This document shows, piece by piece, positions 44,916 through 53,612 of a stretch of DNA of 64,000 nt. The position numbers were made by a program, and so were the translations under genes. The notes below the pieces were generated by a model. It searched no databases. It worked only from the letters and a program-made list of their open reading frames with translations, and had not been told where the DNA came from. The first letter of the stretch is position 1; each line of letters begins with the position of its first letter. Origin of the DNA: Erythrobacter litoralis HTCC2594 (GTDB lineage Bacteria > Pseudomonadota > Alphaproteobacteria > Sphingomonadales > Sphingomonadaceae); NCBI RefSeq assembly GCF_000013005.1, contig NC_007722.1, forward strand, positions 2,919,501 through 2,983,500, in the 5' to 3' direction.

Positions 44916-47900
44916 ATGGCTCAGCTGCTAAAAGACATTTTTGAAAAGCCAGTTGATCGCGCCATCGATGGCGTCATCAAGGCTGATGATGAGGCTAGCC
45001 TCCGCGTCGAGCTCGACGAATACGTTATTACGGGTGAAATTGGCCAACGGCTCGAGCAATTCCTCGAAGCCTACAACAATTATGACACCTCAAACGGCGT
45101 CTGGATCTCTGGCTTCTTCGGCTCAGGTAAGTCGCACTTGCTAAAGATGTTGGCCTTGTTGCTCGAAAACCGTGAGGTCGACGGAAAAACTGCTCACGAG
45201 ATCTTCGCTGCAAAACTCAAAGACGAGCCGATGCTCGCAGGAGCACTTAACAAGGCCGTTTCCATCCCATCGAAATCAATTTTGTTCAACATCGACCAGA
45301 AGGCCGATGTCATCTCGAAGACGGATGTCGATGCGCTTCTATCCGTGTTTCAGAAAGTCTTCGATGAAGCTTGCGGATTCTACGGCAAGCAACCTCATAT
45401 CGCGCAATTTGAACGCGATCTGCAAAGCCGTGGCCAATTTGAGGCTTTCAAAGAGACTTTCCGTAGCGCTGCTGGAAAGGACTGGGAGCACGGAAGAGAA
45501 CAGGCACTGCTCGAAGCCAAGAATATCGCGACCGCGTTTGCCGCAGCAACTGGTGGCGACCCATGGGGTGCGAAAGACATTTTGAGCCAATACCGAAAGG
45601 ACACTCGCGTCTCGATTGAGGACTTCGCAGACACTGTGAAAGCCTGGATTGATGATCAACCAAAAGGTTTTCGACTGAACTTCTTCGTTGACGAAGTCGG
45701 CCAATATATTGCCGACAACGTAAAACTGATGACCAATCTGCAGACCATCGCAGAAAGCCTCAACACCAAGTGCGAGGGCCAGGCATGGATTATCGTAACG
45801 GCGCAGCAGGACATGGCGTCCGTGATCGGCGATATGACACAGCGGCAAGAGAATGACTTCTCCAAAATTCAAGCTCGCTTCGGCAACCGCATGCCGCTGA
45901 ATTCGGCCGATGTCGCGGAAGTCATCCAGCGTCGGCTTCTCGCCAAGACTTCTGAAGGCCAAGTGACACTCGGCAACCTGCATGATCGCGAAGAAAACAA
46001 TCTCAAGACACTTTTCGATTTTGCGGACGGGTCGCAGAAGCTCAAAAACTACCGTGATCGCGACCACTTCATATCGAGCTATCCGTTCCCTCCCTATCAG
46101 TACGATCTCTTTCAAATGGCGATCACGTCATTGTCGGAGCACAACGCATTTGAAGGCAAGCACAGCTCTGTTGGTGAGCGGTCGATGCTGGGCGTCTTCC
46201 AAGAGGTAGCAAAGAAGCTGAAAGACCAGGAGGTTGGTGGGCTAGCCACCTTTGACCTCATGTTTGAAGGGATACGCACTGCGCTGAAGTCTTCGGTGCA
46301 ACAGAGCATTCAGATCGCTGAAAGGAACCTGGACGACCCGTTTGCCGTTCGAGTCCTAAAATCCTTGTTCCTCGTCAAATATGTCAAAGGCTTCAAACCG
46401 TCGGTTCGCAACATCGCAATTCTGCTTTTGTCGGAGTTTGAGGCGGACCAGACGGCAATGCGCCGCAAGATTGAGGAAGCGCTAAGCCGTTTAGAGAGAG
46501 AAACCTATATCCAGCGCAACGGCGAGGTCTATGAGTTCCTGACGAATGAAGAGAAGGATGTCGAAGCCGAAATCAAGGCTCTCGACATCGATCCGTCCGA
46601 GCTCTCGAAAGAACTCGAAACTCTCGCATTCGATACCATTCTACGTCACCGTAAGATCAAACATCTCGCGACAAATAACGAATACCCCTTCACCCGAAAG
46701 CTGGATGATCACGCTCTAGGACGCGAATACGAATTGGCTATCAACCTCGTTTCACCTTTGAGTGATGAGGTTGAAAGCTCAGATGGCATTCGCATGAAAA
46801 CTATGTCTCGCGAAGAGCTTGCGGTCGCCATGAATCCAGATGCGACCTTCGTTCGTGACCTGATCCTGTTCAAGCAAACCGACAAGTTCATTCGCCAGTC
46901 GCGCAGCGGCTCACCGCAGCCAGGCCGCGACCGCATTGTGGCGGGAAAAGGGGAGCAAAACAGTCGCCGCCTAAAAGACATCGAAATGCAGCTCCGCAAA
47001 TTGATGGGAAGCGCTCGCCTGTTCGTTAGAGGTGACGAACTCGAGATCGGCGGTGAAGATGCTCAAGAGCGCATAGCCAAGGCGTTCCAATCGCTGGTCG
47101 ACAAGGTTTACACCAACCTCCCGATGCTGCGCGGTGTCAGCTATACCGAGGCCGATATCAACAAGGCGGTGCAAGCTGAAAGCGGGCTCTTTGGATCTGA
47201 CGGCACACGGATCAATGAGGCCGAGCAAGACGTCCTCAGCTTTATCAATGCGCAGGCACGCAACGGTGTAAAAGTCTCCGTCAAATATCTGGCTGATCGC
47301 TTTACGTCGAAACCTTACGGCTGGCCAATAAATGCGGTTCTTTGCCTAGCAAGTAGTCTGGTCGCGAGGGGCAAGATCGAAGCGCGACTGGACAGCGCTG
47401 TGAAGGAGGGACTGGATCTCGCCAAGGCGTTGAACAACAGCCACGCGCTTCCGAACATATTACTTACCCCACAAACGGAATTCACTGCCTCCGAAATTCG
47501 CCGAGCTAAGGAGCTCTATCAGGAACTCTTTGCACACCCCTCCTCGGGAACCGACGCGCGCAGTTTGGGTGCAGAATGGACTGCAAGCATTGATGTGCTT
47601 GAAGCCGAAGTGGACGAACTTGTTCGCCAATCGCACCGCTACCCTTTCCTGACTTCGCTCGAGCCACTCAATGAGCTGCTGCGGACCATGAAGAGCAAAC
47701 CGGCGAACTGGTATATTTCCGAGGCGCCTAAGCGCGAGGATGATCTTCTGAACGCGAAGGAGGATATCCTCGACAAGGTGAAGTCCTTCATGGGCGGCGC
47801 ACAAAAGGACATCTACGACGATGCCCGCGATATGCTCGCCGGCCAATCTGCCAACATCGACTATGTCGATCCTGATGCTGGGGCGAAGTTACGCGCTGCA

Positions 47901-48434
47901 TTGGAGGATCCGAACTGTTTCAAAGGATCGACGATCCAGAACCTCAAGTCCGATCTTTTTGATCTGAAAAACAAGGTCGAACTCAAGGTGCTTGAGGAGC
48001 GCAAAGCTGTCATCGCAGAGGTAGAAGACGTTTCAGCCAAGATCGCACAAATGCCGGACTTCCAAGCGCTCGATGCCGATCAACAGACGCGGATCACCGC
48101 ACGCATCGATAGCCACAAAGAAGGCCTCGATACAGTCACTTTGATTCCCGTATTGCGGGATCGCGCCAATGGTGCACGCACCAACCTACTATCAGACGTT
48201 GTCACTGAACTGGATAGTCTCGCGCGCCCAGTACCGGCGACTCAGCCGCAGCCAGGCCAATCCGACGGGCCAGCGCCCGCACCGCAGGCTCCCACAACGA
48301 TCCTTGCCTCTCAGTTGAAGGTCGCAGCTCCGAAAACGCTGCTGACCGATGAGGCCGACGTTGATGAGTACCTTGATGCGATGAAAAGTGCCCTGCTGAA
48401 CGAAATCCGCGCGGGTAAGAAAGTTATCGTATAA
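44916..48434 (+). CDS. brxC: BREX P-loop ATPase BrxC
   Basis: A 1172-residue BrxC, the large ATPase of type 1 BREX (family DUF6079/PglY-related). The P-loop is SGFFGSGKSHLLKML at residues 65-79, preceded by VITGEIGQRLEQFLEAYNNYD, and NFFVDEVGQYIADNVKLMTN supplies the Walker B-like acidic pair. It is needed for both host methylation and defence in systems studied. A Pro/Gln-rich linker (ATQPQPGQSDGPAPAPQAP) near residue 1105 separates a short C-terminal tail. Its stop overlaps the next start (TAATGA), implying translational coupling to the ATPase inserted in the operon. Confidence 0.94.
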   Translation: MAQLLKDIFEKPVDRAIDGVIKADDEASLRVELDEYVITGEIGQRLEQFLEAYNNYDTSNGVWISGFFGSGKSHLLKMLALLLENREVDGKTAHEIFAAKLKDEPMLAGALNKAVSIPSKSILFNIDQKADVISKTDVDALLSVFQKVFDEACGFYGKQPHIAQFERDLQSRGQFEAFKETFRSAAGKDWEHGREQALLEAKNIATAFAAATGGDPWGAKDILSQYRKDTRVSIEDFADTVKAWIDDQPKGFRLNFFVDEVGQYIADNVKLMTNLQTIAESLNTKCEGQAWIIVTAQQDMASVIGDMTQRQENDFSKIQARFGNRMPLNSADVAEVIQRRLLAKTSEGQVTLGNLHDREENNLKTLFDFADGSQKLKNYRDRDHFISSYPFPPYQYDLFQMAITSLSEHNAFEGKHSSVGERSMLGVFQEVAKKLKDQEVGGLATFDLMFEGIRTALKSSVQQSIQIAERNLDDPFAVRVLKSLFLVKYVKGFKPSVRNIAILLLSEFEADQTAMRRKIEEALSRLERETYIQRNGEVYEFLTNEEKDVEAEIKALDIDPSELSKELETLAFDTILRHRKIKHLATNNEYPFTRKLDDHALGREYELAINLVSPLSDEVESSDGIRMKTMSREELAVAMNPDATFVRDLILFKQTDKFIRQSRSGSPQPGRDRIVAGKGEQNSRRLKDIEMQLRKLMGSARLFVRGDELEIGGEDAQERIAKAFQSLVDKVYTNLPMLRGVSYTEADINKAVQAESGLFGSDGTRINEAEQDVLSFINAQARNGVKVSVKYLADRFTSKPYGWPINAVLCLASSLVARGKIEARLDSAVKEGLDLAKALNNSHALPNILLTPQTEFTASEIRRAKELYQELFAHPSSGTDARSLGAEWTASIDVLEAEVDELVRQSHRYPFLTSLEPLNELLRTMKSKPANWYISEAPKREDDLLNAKEDILDKVKSFMGGAQKDIYDDARDMLAGQSANIDYVDPDAGAKLRAALEDPNCFKGSTIQNLKSDLFDLKNKVELKVLEERKAVIAEVEDVSAKIAQMPDFQALDADQQTRITARIDSHKEGLDTVTLIPVLRDRANGARTNLLSDVVTELDSLARPVPATQPQPGQSDGPAPAPQAPTTILASQLKVAAPKTLLTDEADVDEYLDAMKSALLNEIRAGKKVIV

Positions 48435-49621
48435 TGATTTTCAAGGTTGAATTCGAGAATTTCACCGCATTCGAGAAACTGAACCTTTCCCTTTCGCCTC
48501 GAATCAACGTAATCATTGGGTCCAACGGGACCGGAAAGACGCACCTTCTTAAAGCCATCTATGGATTGAATCTGATCGCTGATGGTAAATTTCTGGAGCG
48601 TTCAAAAGATGCGTTTGCGGCCACTGCGTCGGGCAAATTTCTCAGGATCTTTGCGACCGAAGACAACAAAGTGGGGATGCTCGCCTCGAAGAGGGCAAGC
48701 GGACCGACAAAGCTTCGTTCTGTAAGCAGTGATGATTCCGTTTCTAGCATCACTTTCAGTGGCCGATCGCAGTATTTTGAAATTACCTCATCGCGGGCAG
48801 TTTCTAAATCTAGTTCTAAACCCGTCTATATTCCGACGAAAGAAGTGCTTTCGCTGGTTCGAGGTATTCGCCACCCGGATCATGATCGAGCGACGGTCGA
48901 AATGATTTTCGACGATAGTTACCTCGATCTCGCAGAGTTTCTCGTGGAACCGGGCTTCGATGAAAGCAGTTCTGACTTTCGCGCAGACCCTAGGTCGTAC
49001 AATGTAGTTCGCAAACTAGTTGATCTCGTTGGCGGACGTTATACTTTGCACGACGACGGTGGTTTTCACTTTCAACCTGGTAAGTATGAAGAGGCTGCCA
49101 GATCGAAAAACGATCCCTTACGATCCGATTCACAGACCGCACGCGCCTACCAAGACTCCAAGAGAATACGCTTTCGTCCGGAGGGTGGGCCAACTTTTTC
49201 GACTGCGATGACCGCTGAGGGATATAGAAAGATTGGCGTGCTCCATCGATTGCTGAGCAATGGCTCGATCAATCTCAAGGAATCCGGCACTCTGCTTTGG
49301 GACGAGCCGGAGGCAAACCTAAACCCGAGACTGATGAAGGAGCTGGTTCAAGCCATACTTGAACTGTCGCGAAACGGTCAGCAGATCATTCTCGCAACCC
49401 ATGACTACGTGCTTTTGAAATGGCTGGATTTGCTAATGGATAAAGTGGGTAAGGAAGACCACGTTCGATTTCATGTTCTACAAAGGCAAAGTCGCGATGG
49501 ACCAATTTCCCTTTATTCGACGGAAGAATACGAGCAGCTTGTAACCACAGGCATATCTGAAACATTTGGAAAGCTATACGAGGCCGAAATCGAACGCTCA
49601 GTGAAGGGTATTGAGCTATGA
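48434..49621 (+). CDS. AAA family ATPase inserted in the BREX operon
   Basis: A 395-residue SMC/ABC-type ATPase (AAA_21/AAA_15-like). The Walker A is INVIIGSNGTGKTHLLKAIYG (residues ~22-42). Walker B is LLWDEPEANLNPRLMKELV and the His switch is QIILATHDYVLLKWLD, the arrangement of OLD/RecF-like defence ATPases. No Toprim or nuclease domain is visible in it, so an effector must be separate. It overlaps brxC by one base and the next small gene by 4 bp (ATGA). It is not a standard BREX component; similar ATPase plus effector pairs (PARIS AriA-AriB, Septu PtuA-PtuB) are stand-alone defence systems. Confidence 0.88.
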   Translation: MIFKVEFENFTAFEKLNLSLSPRINVIIGSNGTGKTHLLKAIYGLNLIADGKFLERSKDAFAATASGKFLRIFATEDNKVGMLASKRASGPTKLRSVSSDDSVSSITFSGRSQYFEITSSRAVSKSSSKPVYIPTKEVLSLVRGIRHPDHDRATVEMIFDDSYLDLAEFLVEPGFDESSSDFRADPRSYNVVRKLVDLVGGRYTLHDDGGFHFQPGKYEEAARSKNDPLRSDSQTARAYQDSKRIRFRPEGGPTFSTAMTAEGYRKIGVLHRLLSNGSINLKESGTLLWDEPEANLNPRLMKELVQAILELSRNGQQIILATHDYVLLKWLDLLMDKVGKEDHVRFHVLQRQSRDGPISLYSTEEYEQLVTTGISETFGKLYEAEIERSVKGIEL

Positions 49622-50118
49622 CGACCGTTCAGGAATTTGATCTCGAATTGTCTTTTCCAGGAGCAAAGAGCATTGTCCATTTCGACGACGATCAATACCA
49701 TGGGGGCAGTACGGTTCAGCGCGTTGATTTCATAGCCGAATATGATGACCAGAGCCTATTTATCGAGATCAAAGATCCCGACATTCCGACGGCGCAGAAT
49801 CTCGGTGCCTTCGTCCAAAAACTGAATTCTGGGAAATTGGTACAAAGCCTAGCTGGGAAATTTAGGGATACCCTCTTCTTTCGATCAGCCCAGGGTAAAA
49901 ACGACCGTTCAATCCGGTATCTAGTTTTGCTCTCAATGAATAGCTTGGACGATGCATTGCTAATAGCAAAGCAAGACGAGCTACGAAAAGCCATTCCAAT
50001 TAGTCATGCTGACTGGTCAAAAAACTGCGCTGCAAGCTGTATCGTTCTGAACTTTGAGCAATGGCGCAGACAATTCGGTGAAGCCTCGCTCCGACGAATT
50101 AGCGAGGCAACAGACTGA
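49618..50118 (+). CDS. PD-(D/E)xK nuclease-like partner of the inserted ATPase
   Basis: A 166-residue protein with a short nuclease-like signature: Asp37 in QRVDFIAEYDD, then Glu50-x-Lys52 in SLFIEIKDPDIP, a D-x12-ExK spacing usual for PD-(D/E)xK folds. A C-terminal LVLLSMNSLDDALLIAKQDE region would be helical. I recognise no named family; it differs from the DUF4435/Toprim AriB and from HNH PtuB. It overlaps the ATPase by 4 bp and pglX by one base, so it is made together with both. A nuclease effector is the best guess, but the fold is inferred from one motif. Confidence 0.65.
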   Translation: MTTVQEFDLELSFPGAKSIVHFDDDQYHGGSTVQRVDFIAEYDDQSLFIEIKDPDIPTAQNLGAFVQKLNSGKLVQSLAGKFRDTLFFRSAQGKNDRSIRYLVLLSMNSLDDALLIAKQDELRKAIPISHADWSKNCAASCIVLNFEQWRRQFGEASLRRISEATD

Positions 50119-53100
50119 TGGATACCACAAAGCTCAGGAAATTTGCTCAATTTGCGCGGAGTACCTTGATTGATCAAGTTACCGTAAGGCTGGAAGCCGT
50201 CTTGAGCGACGGCTCGTCGGCTCGGCGTGAATACCCAAGGGCCTTCAAGAAGCTTGAGACATTAGTTGGCAAACTCGGACGAGAGCAAGTTGTCGAAAAG
50301 GTCGCCTACACCTGGTTCAATCGCTTCACTGCTTTGAGGTACATGGATGTCAACGGTCTCTCCCCGGTTCGCGTTGTGTCTCCGTCCGTCGGTCAATTTC
50401 AACCGGAAATACTCTCGGATGCGAAGTCGGGGAGTATCAATGAGCAAATCGTCCCCGAAATCACTCGAGATGAAGTCCTCAGTCTACTGGATGGTCGCAC
50501 CTCCAGCCCCGACCCACAGGGTGAGGCTTACCGACTGCTTGTCGTTGCCGCGTGCAACTACTGGCACGACGCTATGCCTTTTATGTTCGAGCGCATCGAC
50601 GATTACGCCGAGCTTCTAATGCCTTCGGACCTCCAGTCCAACGCTTCGATACTCGCATACCTTCGTGAGGCAATGACACCTGACGTTTGTGAAGACGTCG
50701 AGATCATCGGCTGGCTCTACCAGTTTTATATCTCAGAGAAGAAGGATCAGGTCTTCGCGGGCCTCAAGAAGAACCAGAAGATCACGGCGGAGAACATTCC
50801 GGCCGCAACGCAGCTCTTCACCCCGCATTGGATCGTTCGCTATCTGGTCGAGAACTCGCTGGGGCGGCTCTGGCTGCTCAACAATCCGCACAGCGGGCTG
50901 GCGGCCAAGATGGACTACTACATCGCGCCTGAAGAACCCGAAACGGATTTCCTGCGCATCACCAAGCCTGAGGAGATCCGCATCTGCGATCCCGCCGCAG
51001 GCTCGGGGCATATGCTGACCTATGCCTTCGACCTGCTCTACGCGATCTACGAGGAAGAGGGATACGACCCGACCGAGATCCCCGCATTGATCCTATCGCA
51101 TAACCTGACCGGCGTGGAGATTGACGACCGTGCAGGCGCGCTGGCGGCCTTTGCGCTGGCGATGAAGGCGGCGGCGCGGCTGGGACGGCGGCGGTTTTTG
51201 CGGATGGAAGCTAAGCCAGACATCTGCGTGTTGCAGAACGTAGCCTTTAAAGAGGCCGAGTTGCAGGACGTGACCGCCGTGGTGGGCAAGGATCTGTTCA
51301 CCGATGAGTTGCGCGAGACGTTGAGGCAGTTTGAGCAGGCCAAGAACTTCGGCTCTCTGATCTTGCCGAGACTACGCGACCCGGCCGAGGCACTAAGGGT
51401 GGTCAATGCGCGGGATTTTGACGGAGATTTGTTGCTGAAAGAGGTGCAGCAGCGCGTCATCGCCGTCCTGCGCATGGCCGAGGCGCTTTCGCCGCAGTAT
51501 CATGTGGTGGTGGCCAACCCGCCTTACATGGGTTCAGGGGGCATGAACCCAGAAATGACCAGCTTCGCGCGTGTGAACTTCCCAGACAGTCGCAGCGATT
51601 TGTATGCAATGTTCACCGAGCGCTGCCTATCTCTTAATGTCGTTTACGGCATGTCTGCGCTTGTCACCATTCAAAACTGGATGTTCATTTCTTCCTTTGA
51701 GAAGCTGCGCGACAAGTTAATTTCACGGTACCACATTTCAGATTTGCTGCAAATCGGGTTCAATAGTTTCCCTGAGTTGAACTCAAAAGTCGTACAGGCT
51801 GTCGCATTCGTGATAAAGAATGGAAAATCAAAATACCCAGGGCGATATATTAATCTGAACGACGCCGCTCAGTCAGCCAACAAAAGAGAAATACTCGAAC
51901 TAAAGTTGAAAGAGAACGATGTATTTCTGACGGAAGACGAAAAGTTCTCATCTATCCCAGGGTCACCTATCGGTTACTGGCTCTCGGACTCGGTGTTCAA
52001 GGTTTTTGAAAATCTACCTTCGCTTGCAAGCGTTGCTCCGACAAAACAGGGCCTTGCTACCGGCGACAACGAACAGTTTCTTCGGCAGTGGTACGAAGTC
52101 AGCTCTTCTGAAATTGGACAGGGGACACTTTCGTCAAAAGAGACGGAGGATCGGCCAGAGCGCTGGTATCCCTGCAACAAGGGTGGGGAATTCAGAAAAT
52201 GGTTCGGAAACAACGCCATTGTTGTTGACTGGCAACATTCAGGAAAACGTATAAAATCCTTCAAGGACAACAATGGAAAGCTTCGGTCCAGACCTCAGAA
52301 TGAGAATTTCTATTTTAAACCCGGGATAACATGGTCGGCAATCTCAAGTGGCGGGCTTTCGATGCGGTTATCTCCATTGGGTTCCATGTTCGAAACGAAA
52401 GGCGCAATGTCCTTTCCGGAAGAAGAGAACATTTTCCCGGCTTTGTCCTTCGCCAACACCAAAGTCGTAAACCGCTTGCTGCTGGCTCTATCACCAACGT
52501 TGGATTTCCATGAAGGCCCAATTGGTCGGTTGCCTTATTTGCGCGTCTCTGGCGCAGCGGACATTGGACGACGTTGTTCCGAACTGGCTCGCTCCGACTG
52601 GGACGCCTTCGAAACCTCGTGGGATTTTACCACGCTTCCGCTGCTCTCACCCGATCATCGGGGCGAGAGGCTGGCGAGCAGCTACGCCACGCTCCGCGCC
52701 CATTGGCAGTCCATGACGGACGAGATGAAAGCGCTGGAGGAAGAGAACAACCGCATCTTCATCAACGCCTATGGTCTGCAAGACGAGCTGACCCCCGAGG
52801 TGCCGATCGAGGAGATCACCCTCACCTGCAACCCCGCCTATCGCTATGCCGTTAAGAGCTCCGAGGAGGACCGCGAAACCCGCCTGCGCGCCGAGACCAT
52901 GGCCGAGTTCTTGCATTATGCCGTGGGCTGCATGTTCGGCCGCTACAGCCTCGAAGAACCGGGCCTGATTCTCGCCAATCAAGGCGAGACACTGGCCGAC
53001 TACCTCGACCGCGTGCCTGACCCCAGCTTCATGCCGGACGAAGACAACGTCATCCCTGTGCTAGACGAAAACTGGTTCCCCGACGACATCACCGAACGCT

Positions 53101-53612
53101 TCCGCCTGTTCCTGCGCGCGACCTTCGGCGAGCAGCATTTCCGCGAGAACCTGAAGTTCATCGAGGACAGCCTTGGCAAGGACATCCGCAAGTATTTCAC
53201 TAAGGATTTTTACGCCGACCACGTGAAGCGCTACAAGAAGCGCCCGATCTACTGGATGGTCTCCTCCCCCAAAGGCACTTTCAACGTGCTGATCTACATG
53301 CACCGTTATCGGGGCGATACGGTGTCAGTCATCCTCAACGATTACCTGCGCGAGTTTATCACCAAGCTAGAGGGAGAGCGCACACGGCTGGAGAAGCTCT
53401 CCGACGATCCTGCCGCTAGCCAAGGCCAGAAGACCAAAGCGCTGAAGGATGCGGCCAAAGTCGCCAAGCAGATCGATGAGCTGAACGAATGGGAACGCGA
53501 CGTGATCTTCCCACTTGCGCAGCGCAAGATCGAGATCGATCTCGATGACGGGGTAAAAGCAAACTATCCGAAGTTCGGTTCTGCCTTGAAGAAGATCGCT
53601 GGGTTGAGCTGA
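50118..53612 (+). CDS. pglX: BREX adenine-specific DNA methyltransferase PglX
   Basis: A 1164-residue PglX (BrxX), the N6-adenine methyltransferase that marks a non-palindromic site in the host and is also required for exclusion. Motif I is DPAAGSGHML (from residue 291) and the catalytic motif NPPY is at residues 467-470. TPHWIVRYLVENSLGRLWLL precedes them, as in the family. The region after NPPY (about residues 490-815) is the likely target-recognition domain and is clearly more AT-rich than the GC-rich blocks on either side. pglZ starts on the stop codon (overlap of one base). Confidence 0.94.
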   Translation: MDTTKLRKFAQFARSTLIDQVTVRLEAVLSDGSSARREYPRAFKKLETLVGKLGREQVVEKVAYTWFNRFTALRYMDVNGLSPVRVVSPSVGQFQPEILSDAKSGSINEQIVPEITRDEVLSLLDGRTSSPDPQGEAYRLLVVAACNYWHDAMPFMFERIDDYAELLMPSDLQSNASILAYLREAMTPDVCEDVEIIGWLYQFYISEKKDQVFAGLKKNQKITAENIPAATQLFTPHWIVRYLVENSLGRLWLLNNPHSGLAAKMDYYIAPEEPETDFLRITKPEEIRICDPAAGSGHMLTYAFDLLYAIYEEEGYDPTEIPALILSHNLTGVEIDDRAGALAAFALAMKAAARLGRRRFLRMEAKPDICVLQNVAFKEAELQDVTAVVGKDLFTDELRETLRQFEQAKNFGSLILPRLRDPAEALRVVNARDFDGDLLLKEVQQRVIAVLRMAEALSPQYHVVVANPPYMGSGGMNPEMTSFARVNFPDSRSDLYAMFTERCLSLNVVYGMSALVTIQNWMFISSFEKLRDKLISRYHISDLLQIGFNSFPELNSKVVQAVAFVIKNGKSKYPGRYINLNDAAQSANKREILELKLKENDVFLTEDEKFSSIPGSPIGYWLSDSVFKVFENLPSLASVAPTKQGLATGDNEQFLRQWYEVSSSEIGQGTLSSKETEDRPERWYPCNKGGEFRKWFGNNAIVVDWQHSGKRIKSFKDNNGKLRSRPQNENFYFKPGITWSAISSGGLSMRLSPLGSMFETKGAMSFPEEENIFPALSFANTKVVNRLLLALSPTLDFHEGPIGRLPYLRVSGAADIGRRCSELARSDWDAFETSWDFTTLPLLSPDHRGERLASSYATLRAHWQSMTDEMKALEEENNRIFINAYGLQDELTPEVPIEEITLTCNPAYRYAVKSSEEDRETRLRAETMAEFLHYAVGCMFGRYSLEEPGLILANQGETLADYLDRVPDPSFMPDEDNVIPVLDENWFPDDITERFRLFLRATFGEQHFRENLKFIEDSLGKDIRKYFTKDFYADHVKRYKKRPIYWMVSSPKGTFNVLIYMHRYRGDTVSVILNDYLREFITKLEGERTRLEKLSDDPAASQGQKTKALKDAAKVAKQIDELNEWERDVIFPLAQRKIEIDLDDGVKANYPKFGSALKKIAGLS

